From Methylobacterium sp. J-048 (GTDB taxonomy: Bacteria > Pseudomonadota > Alphaproteobacteria > Rhizobiales > Beijerinckiaceae): 44,311 nucleotides of DNA. How positions within the stretch are numbered: the first letter of the stretch is position 1; each line of letters begins with the position of its first letter. The stretch covers positions 1-44,311 of the forward strand of contig NZ_JAKSYL010000111.1 of the NCBI RefSeq assembly GCF_022829515.1. The letters are read 5' to 3'. Below the pieces are notes generated by a model. That model was not told the DNA's origin. It saw nothing but the letters and a program-made list of their open reading frames with translations, and searched no databases. Made by a program: the position numbers and the translations under genes. This document shows, piece by piece, positions 1-7,957 of this stretch.

Positions 1-109
1 ATTGTTCTTTTTGTCGCAACAAATTCTGCATCGCCTTATGCACGCTACCGTTGTACCATCCTGGCTCTTCCTCGCTTTAGGGGGATTAAGCGGGAGTTGG
101 TGGTAGCGT

Positions 110-397
110 ATGGGATATCTATTGATCGCCCTGCTAGGGGCCACGTGTGGGGTGCTATTAAACTGGTATCTGTTGGTTCCGATCGTGACAGCCATAGCGC
201 TAGCCGCTGGAGTGGCTGGCTCCATCAATGGCTACATGTTCGGTGATGTCTTGGCTGACATCGTCCTCCAGGTCTGCGTTCTAGAGGTGAGCTGGTTGGC
301 ATCGGTCTGCATCATCACGCGCCTGATTAAGAGAAGGCCGGACCAACCTGGTCGTCAGCCAGAACGAGATCGGGCGCCATCCAAATGGGGCGGCTGA
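110..397 (+). CDS. small membrane protein, unknown function
   Basis: A 95-residue protein with about three hydrophobic stretches (roughly residues 3-20, 22-42 and 48-68) followed by a basic, proline-rich tail (RLIKRRPDQPGRQPERDR) that would face the cytoplasm. The ATG is preceded by a purine-rich GCGGGAG at a reasonable distance. I recognise no family. It stands alone: the next gene starts about 190 bases later, and the spacer is AT-rich and repeat-bearing. It could be a prophage gene or a chromosomal gene just outside the prophage; the window does not show which. An antisense frame over 281-508 also contains a hydrophobic stretch but looks less credible. Confidence 0.5.
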   Translation: MGYLLIALLGATCGVLLNWYLLVPIVTAIALAAGVAGSINGYMFGDVLADIVLQVCVLEVSWLASVCIITRLIKRRPDQPGRQPERDRAPSKWGG

Positions 398-444
398 TAA
401 AGCGCTCCTGCCAAAATGTGCGACAGAATAACTCAGCCAAGCCG

Positions 445-479
445 CAACAAAATATAACACTAAACAACAGAATATAACA
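445..479. repeat. tandem 15-bp near-identical repeats, 20-bp period
   Basis: CAACAAAATATAACA (445-459) is repeated as CAACAGAATATAACA (465-479), 14 of 15 bases identical and exactly 20 bp apart. A partial third copy (GACAGAATAAC) lies at about 422-432. The stretch is much more AT-rich than its surroundings and sits about 105 bp upstream of a ribbon-helix-helix gene. Two-turn spacing on one DNA face is typical of tandem operators. That it is the operator of the adjacent regulator is inference. Confidence 0.55.
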
Positions 480-583
480 ACGGACATACATCTGGCATTG
501 GCTGGCATGATCGCCGTCGTTGCAGACAGGCCTTCAAGATAGCACTGTAAGAGCCACGCAATTGCAACGCGGTGGCACTTACG

Positions 584-802
584 ATGACTAATCCACTTCG
601 AAGAGATGCATTGCTACGGCTGAAGGTCGAGACAGACCTCGCCCGAGCTGTAGAGGTTACTGCGCGCCAGCGCGGCCAGACCGTTTCGGAATACGTGCGC
701 CAAGGCGTGCGTGCTCACTTGGCCCGTCACGGTGTTCGGCTCAGCACGGACGATTCCCCCCGCACGCCTCCGGCCGCACCTGCGCTTCGCGACGCGGCCT
801 GA
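584..802 (+). CDS. ribbon-helix-helix (CopG/Arc-type) protein
   Basis: About 72 residues. Residues near 10-45 fit a ribbon-helix-helix fold: a short strand (LRLKVETDLARAV) and two helices (VEVTARQRGQTVSEYVRQGVR would cover them), with the typical turn GQTVSEYVR. The tail is proline-rich and disordered. The ATG at 584 is chosen; an in-frame GTG at 572 would add MALT. Such proteins bind AT-rich operators as dimers and are usually autoregulated repressors or antitoxins. No toxin-like partner follows directly: the next gene (832) encodes an 84-residue protein of unknown type. The tandem repeats at 445-479 are a possible binding site. Confidence 0.6.
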   Translation: MTNPLRRDALLRLKVETDLARAVEVTARQRGQTVSEYVRQGVRAHLARHGVRLSTDDSPRTPPAAPALRDAA

Positions 803-831
803 ACCTCCGATGGCACAGGGCGGATCACAGT

Positions 832-1086
832 ATGAAGCGCGACTTGAAGGGTTGGGGCCCGTTCGCCAGTCACCTGCTGCCCGAGGAACGGTCCGCGCGT
901 ATCCGCTGCCTGCGCGGGCTGGTCATGGCCTACCGCGGCACGGACGGGAAGCGGGTGAACGCCCTGCTGCGCGCCGCGGAGGACGATCCGGCCTTGCTGG
1001 AGTCCGCACGCCTGTCGCTCGCGGCGCTCTCGGAGGCACAGCTCCGGCCGATCTGGAACGCCTACGTCTCGATGGAGATCGAGTGA
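832..1086 (+). CDS. hypothetical protein, prophage region
   Basis: An 84-residue, mainly helical soluble protein starting MKRDLKGWGPFASHLLPEER and ending AYVSMEIE. No signal peptide, membrane segment or known motif is seen. It lies 30 bp after the ribbon-helix-helix gene on the same strand and about 175 bp before the terminase small-subunit-like gene, so a prophage origin is likely. GC content and codon use match the neighbouring phage genes. It could form a pair with the ribbon-helix-helix protein, but nothing in the sequence identifies it as a toxin. Confidence 0.5.
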   Translation: MKRDLKGWGPFASHLLPEERSARIRCLRGLVMAYRGTDGKRVNALLRAAEDDPALLESARLSLAALSEAQLRPIWNAYVSMEIE

Positions 1087-1171
1087 CCGCCGCCACCCAT
1101 GCGGAATGCCTCAGGCCGGCCGCCGGGCTCGGCGAGGGAGCATTTCTAGGACTTGGGTCCTCCCGGGGCCG

Positions 1172-1258
1172 TAGAGGCGAATCACGGGCAATAGAGGCGC
1201 GGTCTCTCGCTCCCCACAAAATCCCCATGGGGGGTTCAGTTTCAGTTTGGGGGTCTCT
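1172..1258. other. repeat-rich leader before the terminase-like gene (cos/TerS-site candidate)
   Basis: This gene-free stretch holds TAGAGGCG twice (1172-1179 and 1192-1199, 20 bp apart), the 10-bp palindrome CCCCATGGGG (1223-1232), a tandem TTCAGT, and GGTCTCT twice (1201-1207 and 1252-1258). It lies directly upstream of a Nu1-like gene. In lambdoid phages the cos site, with repeated sites for the small terminase subunit, is next to that gene. The repeats are seen; calling this a packaging site is inference. Confidence 0.3.
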
Positions 1259-1261
1259 GCG

Positions 1262-1714
1262 ATGAGCGAACCCGTCAGCGTTTCGGTAATCGCGGCCGCC
1301 TTCGACCTCTCCGAGCGCCGGATCGGGCAGCTCGCCGACAAGGGCATCGTCATCCGGGTCGGCCGGGGCAAGTTCGACCTGCTGGTGTCGACGGCCAACT
1401 ACTGCCGCCACCTGCGCGAGGTCGCTTCCGGCCGAGGCGAAGACAGCCCCGACCTGACCGCCGAGCGGACCCGGTTGGCCAAAGAGCAGGCCGATCGCAT
1501 CGCCATTGAGAACGAGCGCACGCGCGGGACGATCCTGCTGGCCGACGAGGCCTTGCACCGCTGGTCGGCCGAGATGGTCAAGCTCCGGGCGCAACTGCTG
1601 GCGGTGTCCGGCAAGGTCGCGATGGCCCTCCCGCAGCTGACCCCGCACGAGGTTCGGGAAATCGACCGCGTGGTGCGCAACGCCATGACGGCGATCGCCG
1701 GGGGCGAAGCATGA
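1262..1714 (+). CDS. phage DNA-packaging protein, Nu1-like terminase small subunit
   Basis: A 150-residue protein. The N-terminal 50 residues look like the winged helix-turn-helix of phage lambda Nu1-type small terminase subunits (VIAAAFDLSERRIGQLADKG followed by a short wing ending in KFDLL). A charged helical region follows (ERTRLAKEQADRIAIENERT), as in that family, where it mediates assembly. Nu1 proteins bind cos DNA and recruit the large terminase ATPase. The ATG at 1262 is preferred to an upstream TTG at 1247. The gene ends in an ATGA overlap with the next frame. No large subunit (GpA/TerL) follows, which is unusual and points to a deleted or reduced prophage. Confidence is good for the family and low for present function. 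Confidence 0.7.
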   Translation: MSEPVSVSVIAAAFDLSERRIGQLADKGIVIRVGRGKFDLLVSTANYCRHLREVASGRGEDSPDLTAERTRLAKEQADRIAIENERTRGTILLADEALHRWSAEMVKLRAQLLAVSGKVAMALPQLTPHEVREIDRVVRNAMTAIAGGEA

Positions 1715-1863
1715 CCCCGCATCCCATCACCCATCGCGGCAGCCACCCGTCTTCCGTCGAGGATCTCCGGCCGGCCACCGCGGTCCCGGGCTCCGGCCCG
1801 ACGCGGGCGGCGGCCAACTCCGCCGCCCGCACCCTCCTGCACACCGGAGACCCCCGCCCGTGA
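1711..1863 (+). CDS. small proline/serine-rich ORF, translationally coupled
   Basis: A 50-codon frame from ATG 1711 to TGA 1863. It overlaps the preceding stop (ATGA) and its own stop overlaps the GTG of the next gene (GTGA), so it fills the gap between two genes exactly. The product (starting MTPHPITHRG) is rich in Pro, Ser, Ala and Thr and has no recognisable domain. Exact overlaps at both ends argue for a real translated frame or a coupling leader, but the composition is also what random GC-rich DNA would give. Confidence 0.4.
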   Translation: MTPHPITHRGSHPSSVEDLRPATAVPGSGPTRAAANSAARTLLHTGDPRP

Positions 1864-2837
1864 AGACACCCAAGATCGCCCGCGCCCTCGCCGACCTTGT
1901 CGGTATCGCCCGCAAGGAAACCTCGCCCGCCCGGATCGAGACGGCGCTCGCCGACGCCCGCGCCCAGGTCGAGGCCGCCACCCGCGACCGCGAGGCCGCC
2001 GAGACCGCCTACCGCGACGGACTGCTCGACGCCCCGGAGGCCGAACTGGAGCGGCAGCTCGCCGAGAAGGGCGCGGCGACCGTCCGGCTGGATCGCGCGG
2101 AAGCCCTCGTGGCGGCCCTGGTGCAGCGGCTCGCCATGGCGCGCGAGGCCGAAGCCCGCGCTGCCCGACAGGCGATCCACGAGGATGCCACCGCCCAGTG
2201 CGATGCGATCCGGGCCCGGCTGGCCACCGAATATCGGCATCATGCTGGTAGCCTCCGCGCCCTTCTGCGCGACCTCGCCGCGGCCGAATGCGCCCGCGAG
2301 CGCGCCGGCCGGGAGGCGTCGGACTTCTCAGCCATCCCCTCGCCGGAAGCCGAGCTGCGGGTTCTCCACGGCCTGCCGGAGGATGTCGTATCCGTCGAGA
2401 CCATCGAGTTGTGGGTGGTCGACGGCCGCACCGACCCGGTGCCGGCCGATCGCCAGGCCGACGTGCGCCGCTACGACGAGCGCCGCGACCGCGGCACGCT
2501 CCTGTTGCCGGGCACCGCCCACCACGCCGCGCCGACTTCCGGCGTCAACCTCCACTGCACCCTGCGGAGCTTTACCCGCACCCGGTACCGTGAGGCGGTA
2601 GGCGATTTCGGCCGCGACCTGCTGTGCCGGACCGTAGCGCTCCCGGCCTTCGGCCCGGACGACGTGACGATCACCTCGGCCGATCCGCTGCGGGACTACT
2701 CTGGTGCCTTGGTCGAGTTGGCCGGTGAGCTGCCGGCCGCCGAGCCGTTCGTCCGTCCGGTGAAGGAACGGCTGGAACTGCTGCCCGCCGTCCCGCGTGC
2801 CGAGGCCGAGGTGGTGCAGCTGCGGGGCGCGGCATGA
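1860..2837 (+). CDS. coiled-coil protein of the prophage, unknown function
   Basis: A 325-residue protein starting at GTG. Residues about 20-150 are strongly helical and charged, with long heptad-like stretches rich in Ala, Glu and Arg (for example ARAQVEAATRDREAAETAYR), suggesting a coiled coil. The C-terminal half (about 165-325) is more globular, with beta-rich stretches. There is no signal peptide or membrane segment. Start and stop overlap the neighbouring genes, so it belongs to one operon with the terminase-like gene upstream and the small genes downstream. In complete phages this interval often holds portal, scaffold or head genes, but I see no portal, protease or capsid motif, so I assign no function. 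Confidence 0.6.
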   Translation: MKTPKIARALADLVGIARKETSPARIETALADARAQVEAATRDREAAETAYRDGLLDAPEAELERQLAEKGAATVRLDRAEALVAALVQRLAMAREAEARAARQAIHEDATAQCDAIRARLATEYRHHAGSLRALLRDLAAAECARERAGREASDFSAIPSPEAELRVLHGLPEDVVSVETIELWVVDGRTDPVPADRQADVRRYDERRDRGTLLLPGTAHHAAPTSGVNLHCTLRSFTRTRYREAVGDFGRDLLCRTVALPAFGPDDVTITSADPLRDYSGALVELAGELPAAEPFVRPVKERLELLPAVPRAEAEVVQLRGAA

Positions 2838-3085
2838 CGGTCTCCTCCGCCACCACCCTCATCGACCGACAGACCGCAGCCCGCGAGCGCATGCGCGAGA
2901 TCGACCAGTCCCCTGAAGCGGCCGGCAAGGAGCGGCTCCCCTTCCTGTTGGCCTGCCGGTTCGACCTGCCGGTGATGCGGGTCCGTCAGCTCCTAGCCGA
3001 CGCCCCCGATTTCGCCGGCCTTCCCGACCTCGTGGCCTGGGTCGAGGCCATTCCGACCCGTCCGCCGCTGAAGATCGTTCGATGA
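2834..3085 (+). CDS. hypothetical protein, prophage operon
   Basis: An 83-residue soluble protein beginning MTVSSATTLIDRQTAARERM, mostly helical, with a short hydrophobic middle (LPFLLACRFDLPVMRVRQLL) that is too short and too interrupted to be a clear membrane helix. Start (ATGA) and stop overlap the flanking genes by 4 bases, so translation is likely coupled. No family is recognised. The position between the coiled-coil protein and another small gene ahead of the tape-measure gene fits a small phage structural or accessory protein, without further support. Confidence 0.5.
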   Translation: MTVSSATTLIDRQTAARERMREIDQSPEAAGKERLPFLLACRFDLPVMRVRQLLADAPDFAGLPDLVAWVEAIPTRPPLKIVR

Positions 3086-3432
3086 GCGACGGCGGCGCAC
3101 AGGCCGAAGCCGCGACTGGGTTTGCGCCCATCATCACGGTCCTACGCCGCGTCGAGGCGCCGCCGTGCGCCGACCGCACCGTGACCCTGGCCCGGTTCTC
3201 CTGCCTCGTGGCTGGCCTCCTGCTGATGGAGTTGAAGCTGGTGCGTTGGCCCGACGGTTCGATGCACGTCCCGAACATGACGGGCGGCGGCGGTATCGGT
3301 CATCCGATCCGCGGAGTCGTCGTCAAAGACGAAGGCCTGCGCGCCGCGATCCTGGCCGCGGCGATCGTGGTGCTGGACGCGACACCGGAAATTGGCGCCG
3401 AGCCGCGCCGGCACAGAGGAAGACGAACATGA
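3082..3432 (+). CDS. hypothetical protein, prophage operon
   Basis: A 116-residue protein. The middle (ELKLVRWPDGSMHVPN, then GIGHPIRGVVVKDEGLRAAI) has a strand-turn-strand arrangement and a helix that loosely recalls small SpoVG-type nucleic-acid-binding proteins; this resemblance is by eye and weak. The C-terminus is basic (PRRHRGRRT). The ATG overlaps the stop of the preceding gene and the stop overlaps the next ATG, continuing the chain of coupled genes. No signal peptide is present, although residues 40-52 are hydrophobic. Confidence 0.5.
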   Translation: MSDGGAQAEAATGFAPIITVLRRVEAPPCADRTVTLARFSCLVAGLLLMELKLVRWPDGSMHVPNMTGGGGIGHPIRGVVVKDEGLRAAILAAAIVVLDATPEIGAEPRRHRGRRT

Positions 3433-3929
3433 CCGATCTGGAAAAAGAGGCTCAAGCTCTCAAGGGCTCTGCCGACAAGCTGCATGGCTCTGCTGGCAAG
3501 CTGAAGTCTGCATCCCAGGCCTTGGCCGGTGCCGCTCAACCCGATGCACCTACCGAGGCCGCGTCCGAGACCTGGGACAAGCTGTCGGTGGTGGTGCTGG
3601 CCGGCGACCACGCCGTCTTCTCGATCGACGAGGCCGGCAACGTCCAGGTCCCCGCCACCTTCGCGATGCGGTCGGAGGTCGGCGTCGCACTGGCGCGTGC
3701 GAGCGCCGTGCTGGCCGCGCAGCCCGAACCCAACTCGTCGCAGCAGATCCTGAACATGGTGTTCCGGCAGCTCGGCCAGATCGACACCGACGCCTCGCGC
3801 GAGGCCTTCGCCAAGCTCGAAGCCGCGGTGAACGGCCAGACGGAGGCCTTGGCCGCCGCGACCGTCGCCCTGGACATGGTCACCGCTGACATCGGGGCTT
3901 CGATCCCGACCGCACCCGGCACCCACTGA
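3429..3929 (+). CDS. prophage protein upstream of the tape measure, unknown function
   Basis: A 166-residue protein. The ATG at 3429 overlaps the previous stop (ATGA), which fixes the start, although an open frame extends further upstream. The N-terminal 35 residues are helical with a repeated pattern (LKGSADKLHGSAGKLKSASQ). A beta-rich stretch (VVVLAGDHAVFSIDEAGNV) follows, then helices to the end. It lies 12 bases before the tape-measure gene with GAGGAG as its ribosome-binding site. In siphophages this slot usually holds tail-assembly chaperones; no slippery frameshift site is obvious, so that role is only a positional guess. Confidence 0.55.
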   Translation: MTDLEKEAQALKGSADKLHGSAGKLKSASQALAGAAQPDAPTEAASETWDKLSVVVLAGDHAVFSIDEAGNVQVPATFAMRSEVGVALARASAVLAAQPEPNSSQQILNMVFRQLGQIDTDASREAFAKLEAAVNGQTEALAAATVALDMVTADIGASIPTAPGTH

Positions 3930-3941
3930 GGAGCATCCGCC

Positions 3942-6900
3942 ATGGCGTCCAAGGTCATCGAAGCCAAGCTCCTCATCACCGCCGAGTCGCGGGTCGAGGC
4001 CGAGATGGCCAAGGTCGCGAAGGCGGTCCAGCAGGGCCTCGACGTCACCAAATACACGGCCGAGGTCGCGAAGCTGAACAAGGCTTGGGAGAATCAGGCC
4101 AAGGCGGCCAAGGCGGCGGCGGACCTGATGGACGCCCGCAAGCCCCTGGAGGCCACGGTGCGCGGCATGCAGCGGGTCGGCACGGAAGCGGCGCGGCTCG
4201 CCAAAGAGTACGATGCGGCTAAGAAGGCGGCGGCCGACTACAGCAAGTCCACGGCGTTCGTAAAAGGCAGCGAGCAGGCAACGCGCCTCACGGCCGACGT
4301 GCGGCGTCTGGCCGAAGCGCACCGCGCGGCGGTCGGCGAGACCAGGGCCCTCACCGCGGCGTTCAGCGCGGAGACGGCCGCCCTGCGTGCCGCTGAGGGC
4401 GCGGCCTCCCGCTTGGGCGTGGATCTGTCCCGGGTCGAGCAGCAGCAGCGCTCGCTGGCCCGCAGCACCGATCAGGCGGCGGCCGCCTTCAAGCGCCAGG
4501 TCGCCGTCGAGGATCACGCGGCCAAGCAGAGCGTGGTCCGACAGGAGCGCTATCAGGCCGGCAAGGCCCTCGTGTCCGGCGGCGCGGTCGTGGTCGGCGG
4601 CAAGATCGACGCGACGGCGAAGGCGGCCACGCACAGCTACGCCGAGTTCGACATGGAGATCCGCCGGCAGGTGGCCATGGCGGGCCTGACGAAGGAAGAG
4701 CGGCAGAGCCGGATCGACCAGGCCGTGCGGCTCGGCGGCTCCTCGACCTTCAACGACATCCAGGTGCTCCACGCGCAGCGCACGCTCGCTGGCCGCGGTG
4801 TCCGCAAGGATCTGGTCGAGCCCTTTGTCGAGGAGATCAAAGATTATGCCCAGGCGATGAACGTCGACCTGCCGAGCGCCGCCAAGACCCTGGAAGGCAT
4901 CGTGTTCTCGACCAACCAGCACATCGAGGATGCGGCCACGGCCAAGAAGGTCATGCGGCGCAACGTCGATCTGGCGGTGAAGACCGCGAAGGTCGGCGGC
5001 CTCGAAGACCACGACATCCAGGCCGCGTTCAAGATGGGCGGCGCGACCGGGACCGGGGCCGGGTTCTCGGTCGAAACTATGGATACAATTTTCGCGCTGC
5101 TACGGAAGTCCGGCTACTCGGGCGAGGAGGCTGGCACCGCGGCGCGCGGGATCTCCTCGAAGTTCATCGCCCCCTCGAGGCAGGGGCTCACCGCCCTCGA
5201 CGCCATGGGGGTGAGGTACGGTAACTTCGTGCGCATGCCGGACGCGCTGAACGCTGACCGGCTCGGCAACTCGGTCAAGCGCAGCTTCGGCAAGCAGATG
5301 TCGCCGGAGCAGATGCAGCGGTTGCAGACGCTGATGAGCGATCCCGACGCCTTGCTCGACCGGGACAAGTTCACTGCCGATGCCAGCGGAATCATCGGGC
5401 AGAGCTTCGACAAGAACAAGAAGGGCGAGCTCAAGGCGGCAGATTCTCACGCCATCGCAAAAGTAGTTGGCGATTTCTACAAAATGGCGGCCGAGTCGGT
5501 GGATACCGAAGGCCTGCTACGGGCCGTCATTAACGCCCACCCGACCCAGGCGCAGCTCAACGCCCTGGTCACGCGCGAGCATGGCGGCAAGCTCGGTTCG
5601 ATCGCCCAAAAGCCGGAGCTGTTCGACGAGTACCGCAAGAAGATCGCGGAGACCCCCGAGGGGTTCGCCAAGTCGATCGGTGATCTGGTCATGGGCGGAT
5701 TCTACGGCGCGCAGAAGCGCATCGAGAATACCCGGCTCAACGTCGAGACCTCCATGGGTCGGTCGCTCGACAACAACGGCGAAGGCGGTGGTCTACTCAC
5801 CAAGGCATACACGGCGATCGCCGACTTCCAGCAGCACATCGCCGAGTTGGATCCGAAGATCGTGGCCCTCGGAACGTCGGTGGCCGTGGTCGGGGGCGAG
5901 ATCGCGCGCGCGGCCGGCACGCTCGGCTTGATGGGCTCGGCTCTGGCGCTCACGAAGTCGGCGGCCTCCCTGGAACTGGCAGCCGCGAAGCTGGCCGTGA
6001 ACGGCGGCCTGCCGGACGTAGCCAAGAAGGGCGGCAAGCTGGCCGGGCTGGCGAAGGGCGCGCTCGGCATCACGGCGATCGGCGGCCTCGCCGAGTTGGC
6101 CCAAAGCTACAACACCCTGCAGATGCCGGAATTTACCAAGGACGGGATCGGCCGCGGTCTCCTTGGTGCCCTCGATCCGAACCTACCTGACATGGTGCTC
6201 GGCAAAAAGGCCGAAGATGTTGGCAAGGACGCTGGGACCAAAGTCGGCAAGGGCGTGGCCGACGGCATCAAGGAGAGAGCCCCCGAGGTCGAGGCCGAGG
6301 GCAAGACCCTGTTCCAGCGGCTGAACGAGCAGTTCCGGGCTGGCATCTTCGTGCCCATCAACTTCGTCCCGGGCGAGGGCATGGGCGGCGCTGGTGCTGG
6401 AGGCGGTTCCGGCGTGCAATCGGCCAGCTTCGGCGGCGGCAGCGGTGGCTTGGGTGGCATGATCCGCAAGGCCAGCCTCGGCGGTGGCGGCGGCCTTGGT
6501 GGCGGCGTGTCGTCCGTTGGGGGTGCCGTAGGCCCCGGCGTCCCGGGTTCGGTCAAGATGACCGATACCGAGCGGAACGAGCTTGGGCTCATCACGAAGT
6601 ACGAGGCCGGCGGCCGGAACGTCCCGAACTACATCAACGACCGGCGGCACACGGCGCAGGGCTACTACCAGATCACCAACTCGAACTGGCGGCACATCGC
6701 CCCGCAGCTCGGGATCACGGCCCCCAACGCCATGTCAGCGAGCCTGGAGGATCAGACGCGCGTGGCGCTGCACCTGCGGCGAGCGAGCGGCCTCGGAAAC
6801 TGGACGCGGTACAACCCGCGGCTCCGCGGTGCCCTGGGGCGTGGCGAGCAAATCCCGGCCGGCCCGGTGGCAACGCGTGTCGCTGACGGTGAGCCTCATC

Positions 6901-7283
6901 TCGTGCGCGGCCTCGATGGTGTCGAGGGATTGGACCTCGGCAACGGCACGATGAAAATGCCGAATGGCGCCATCCGCTCGATACCTCGGGGCATGCCGGC
7001 GATACCGGAGGCGCCGGCCGGGGGGCTTGGCGGTGGCGGGGGACGCGGAATGTCGGAGCTGCGAGAGCACATCGCCGAGCTGGGCCGGCATATTGATCGG
7101 TTCGGGGATTCGAGCTTTCACGGCCAGATTGAAGTCACCGGCCTTCACCGGGCGGGGATGCGCGCGACGGCCGTCCGCGTGAAGAACCGGGGCGGTCTCA
7201 CCGCTGACATGGGGGTCACGCTGCCGGATCTCGAACGTGGTGACGGCTATACCCCGCCGCCCCGGGGCTACACCGACGTTTAG
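3942..7283 (+). CDS. phage tail tape-measure protein with lysozyme-like domain
   Basis: An 1113-residue protein that should set tail length and help genome passage through the cell wall. Residues about 1-180 are charged and helical. About 236-425 match the TP901-type tape-measure core, including TMDTIFALLRKSGYSGEEAG and a following ARGISSKF. A hydrophobic stretch at about 640-720 fits the membrane-inserting part, and glycine-rich linkers lie at about 810-870. Residues about 875-960 resemble a lytic-transglycosylase/lysozyme fold: a likely catalytic Glu near 887 (KYEAGG) and GYYQITNSNW near 907. The C-terminal 150 residues are unassigned. The frame is intact. The genes that normally follow (distal tail, tail tip, fibre) are absent; the opposite-strand AT-rich cassette starts within about 90 bases. 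Confidence 0.85.
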   Translation: MASKVIEAKLLITAESRVEAEMAKVAKAVQQGLDVTKYTAEVAKLNKAWENQAKAAKAAADLMDARKPLEATVRGMQRVGTEAARLAKEYDAAKKAAADYSKSTAFVKGSEQATRLTADVRRLAEAHRAAVGETRALTAAFSAETAALRAAEGAASRLGVDLSRVEQQQRSLARSTDQAAAAFKRQVAVEDHAAKQSVVRQERYQAGKALVSGGAVVVGGKIDATAKAATHSYAEFDMEIRRQVAMAGLTKEERQSRIDQAVRLGGSSTFNDIQVLHAQRTLAGRGVRKDLVEPFVEEIKDYAQAMNVDLPSAAKTLEGIVFSTNQHIEDAATAKKVMRRNVDLAVKTAKVGGLEDHDIQAAFKMGGATGTGAGFSVETMDTIFALLRKSGYSGEEAGTAARGISSKFIAPSRQGLTALDAMGVRYGNFVRMPDALNADRLGNSVKRSFGKQMSPEQMQRLQTLMSDPDALLDRDKFTADASGIIGQSFDKNKKGELKAADSHAIAKVVGDFYKMAAESVDTEGLLRAVINAHPTQAQLNALVTREHGGKLGSIAQKPELFDEYRKKIAETPEGFAKSIGDLVMGGFYGAQKRIENTRLNVETSMGRSLDNNGEGGGLLTKAYTAIADFQQHIAELDPKIVALGTSVAVVGGEIARAAGTLGLMGSALALTKSAASLELAAAKLAVNGGLPDVAKKGGKLAGLAKGALGITAIGGLAELAQSYNTLQMPEFTKDGIGRGLLGALDPNLPDMVLGKKAEDVGKDAGTKVGKGVADGIKERAPEVEAEGKTLFQRLNEQFRAGIFVPINFVPGEGMGGAGAGGGSGVQSASFGGGSGGLGGMIRKASLGGGGGLGGGVSSVGGAVGPGVPGSVKMTDTERNELGLITKYEAGGRNVPNYINDRRHTAQGYYQITNSNWRHIAPQLGITAPNAMSASLEDQTRVALHLRRASGLGNWTRYNPRLRGALGRGEQIPAGPVATRVADGEPHLVRGLDGVEGLDLGNGTMKMPNGAIRSIPRGMPAIPEAPAGGLGGGGGRGMSELREHIAELGRHIDRFGDSSFHGQIEVTGLHRAGMRATAVRVKNRGGLTADMGVTLPDLERGDGYTPPPRGYTDV

Positions 7284-7369
7284 GCGGCATCGCCGACCTG
7301 GGCGTGACGGAGCCGGGGGCGAAAGAAGACATGAGCGATTGGAGTTGAGGGACGGCCGCCTGCGACAAT

Positions 7370-7951
7370 TCACACGCCAAGTACAGAAAAGGCTATTGCG
7401 ACCAGCATTGCGCCAACAACGAAAGCTAGGAGCGCCAGAAAGCCAAATAAATAAATCGCATTCGTTGTAAATTTAGCAACTTTCGAATGTATATCGGGCA
7501 AAACATCGCATTCGCCCTTATTAATGAGATCGCTCAGCTGTTTGGGGTTTTGAAAACTTTCCGAGTGTGCCAACCAATTTCGGTAGGTTAAAGCGGAAAC
7601 TAAACCTGTTGCTACCAAACCGATGGCAAAAGAAGCTATAGCGTACCAGATTTTATGCGCAAACGAGATGGCAACCAATAGAGATTTTTCATCTGATTTT
7701 GCGATCAACGCACCAGTAAGACTCAACAGAACAACTATTGACCCCCCGTTGAGGAGCGAGAGGTGCTTGACGGTTTGGAGCCCGTATTCCCTTACGCTAT
7801 TTAACGCGTTCAAACGTAGGGCATGACTCTGTTCGGCGTAGATTTTTGAAGCCAGAAGGAACTTATCTCCCTCGAAGCCTCGCTTTTGCTCAAGATATTT
7901 TAGTTGATCTGCCTCATTGATTGGTTCTTTTATCACAGACAATGTCCTCAT
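7370..7951 (-). CDS. three-helix membrane protein of the ATPase/HNH cassette
   Basis: A 193-residue protein. The N-terminal 65 residues are hydrophilic and helical (QLKYLEQKRGFEGDKFLLAS). Three hydrophobic segments follow at about 66-85 (LLNGGSIVVLLSLTGALIA), 93-120 and 162-192, the last reaching the C-terminus. The loop between helices 2 and 3 is polar and contains a Cys. It is the last gene of a minus-strand trio and starts 6 bases after the HNH gene ends, so co-transcription is near certain. Base composition is clearly AT-richer than the phage and core genes. I do not recognise the family. By analogy with other defence cassettes it could be a membrane effector or anchor, which is inference from context only. 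Confidence 0.6.
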   Translation of the reverse strand: MRTLSVIKEPINEADQLKYLEQKRGFEGDKFLLASKIYAEQSHALRLNALNSVREYGLQTVKHLSLLNGGSIVVLLSLTGALIAKSDEKSLLVAISFAHKIWYAIASFAIGLVATGLVSALTYRNWLAHSESFQNPKQLSDLINKGECDVLPDIHSKVAKFTTNAIYLFGFLALLAFVVGAMLVAIAFSVLGV

Positions 7952-7957
7952 GGAGCT

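Noticed and set aside
281..508. 75-codon minus-strand frame with a hydrophobic stretch
   Set aside because: Mostly antisense to the better-supported 110-397 gene, with no ribosome-binding site or context.
3300..5012. 570-codon open frame on the minus strand
   Set aside because: It lies antisense to the 3429-3929 gene and the tape-measure gene and has the His/Arg/Leu/Gly-rich composition of a GC-rich shadow frame, with no domain.
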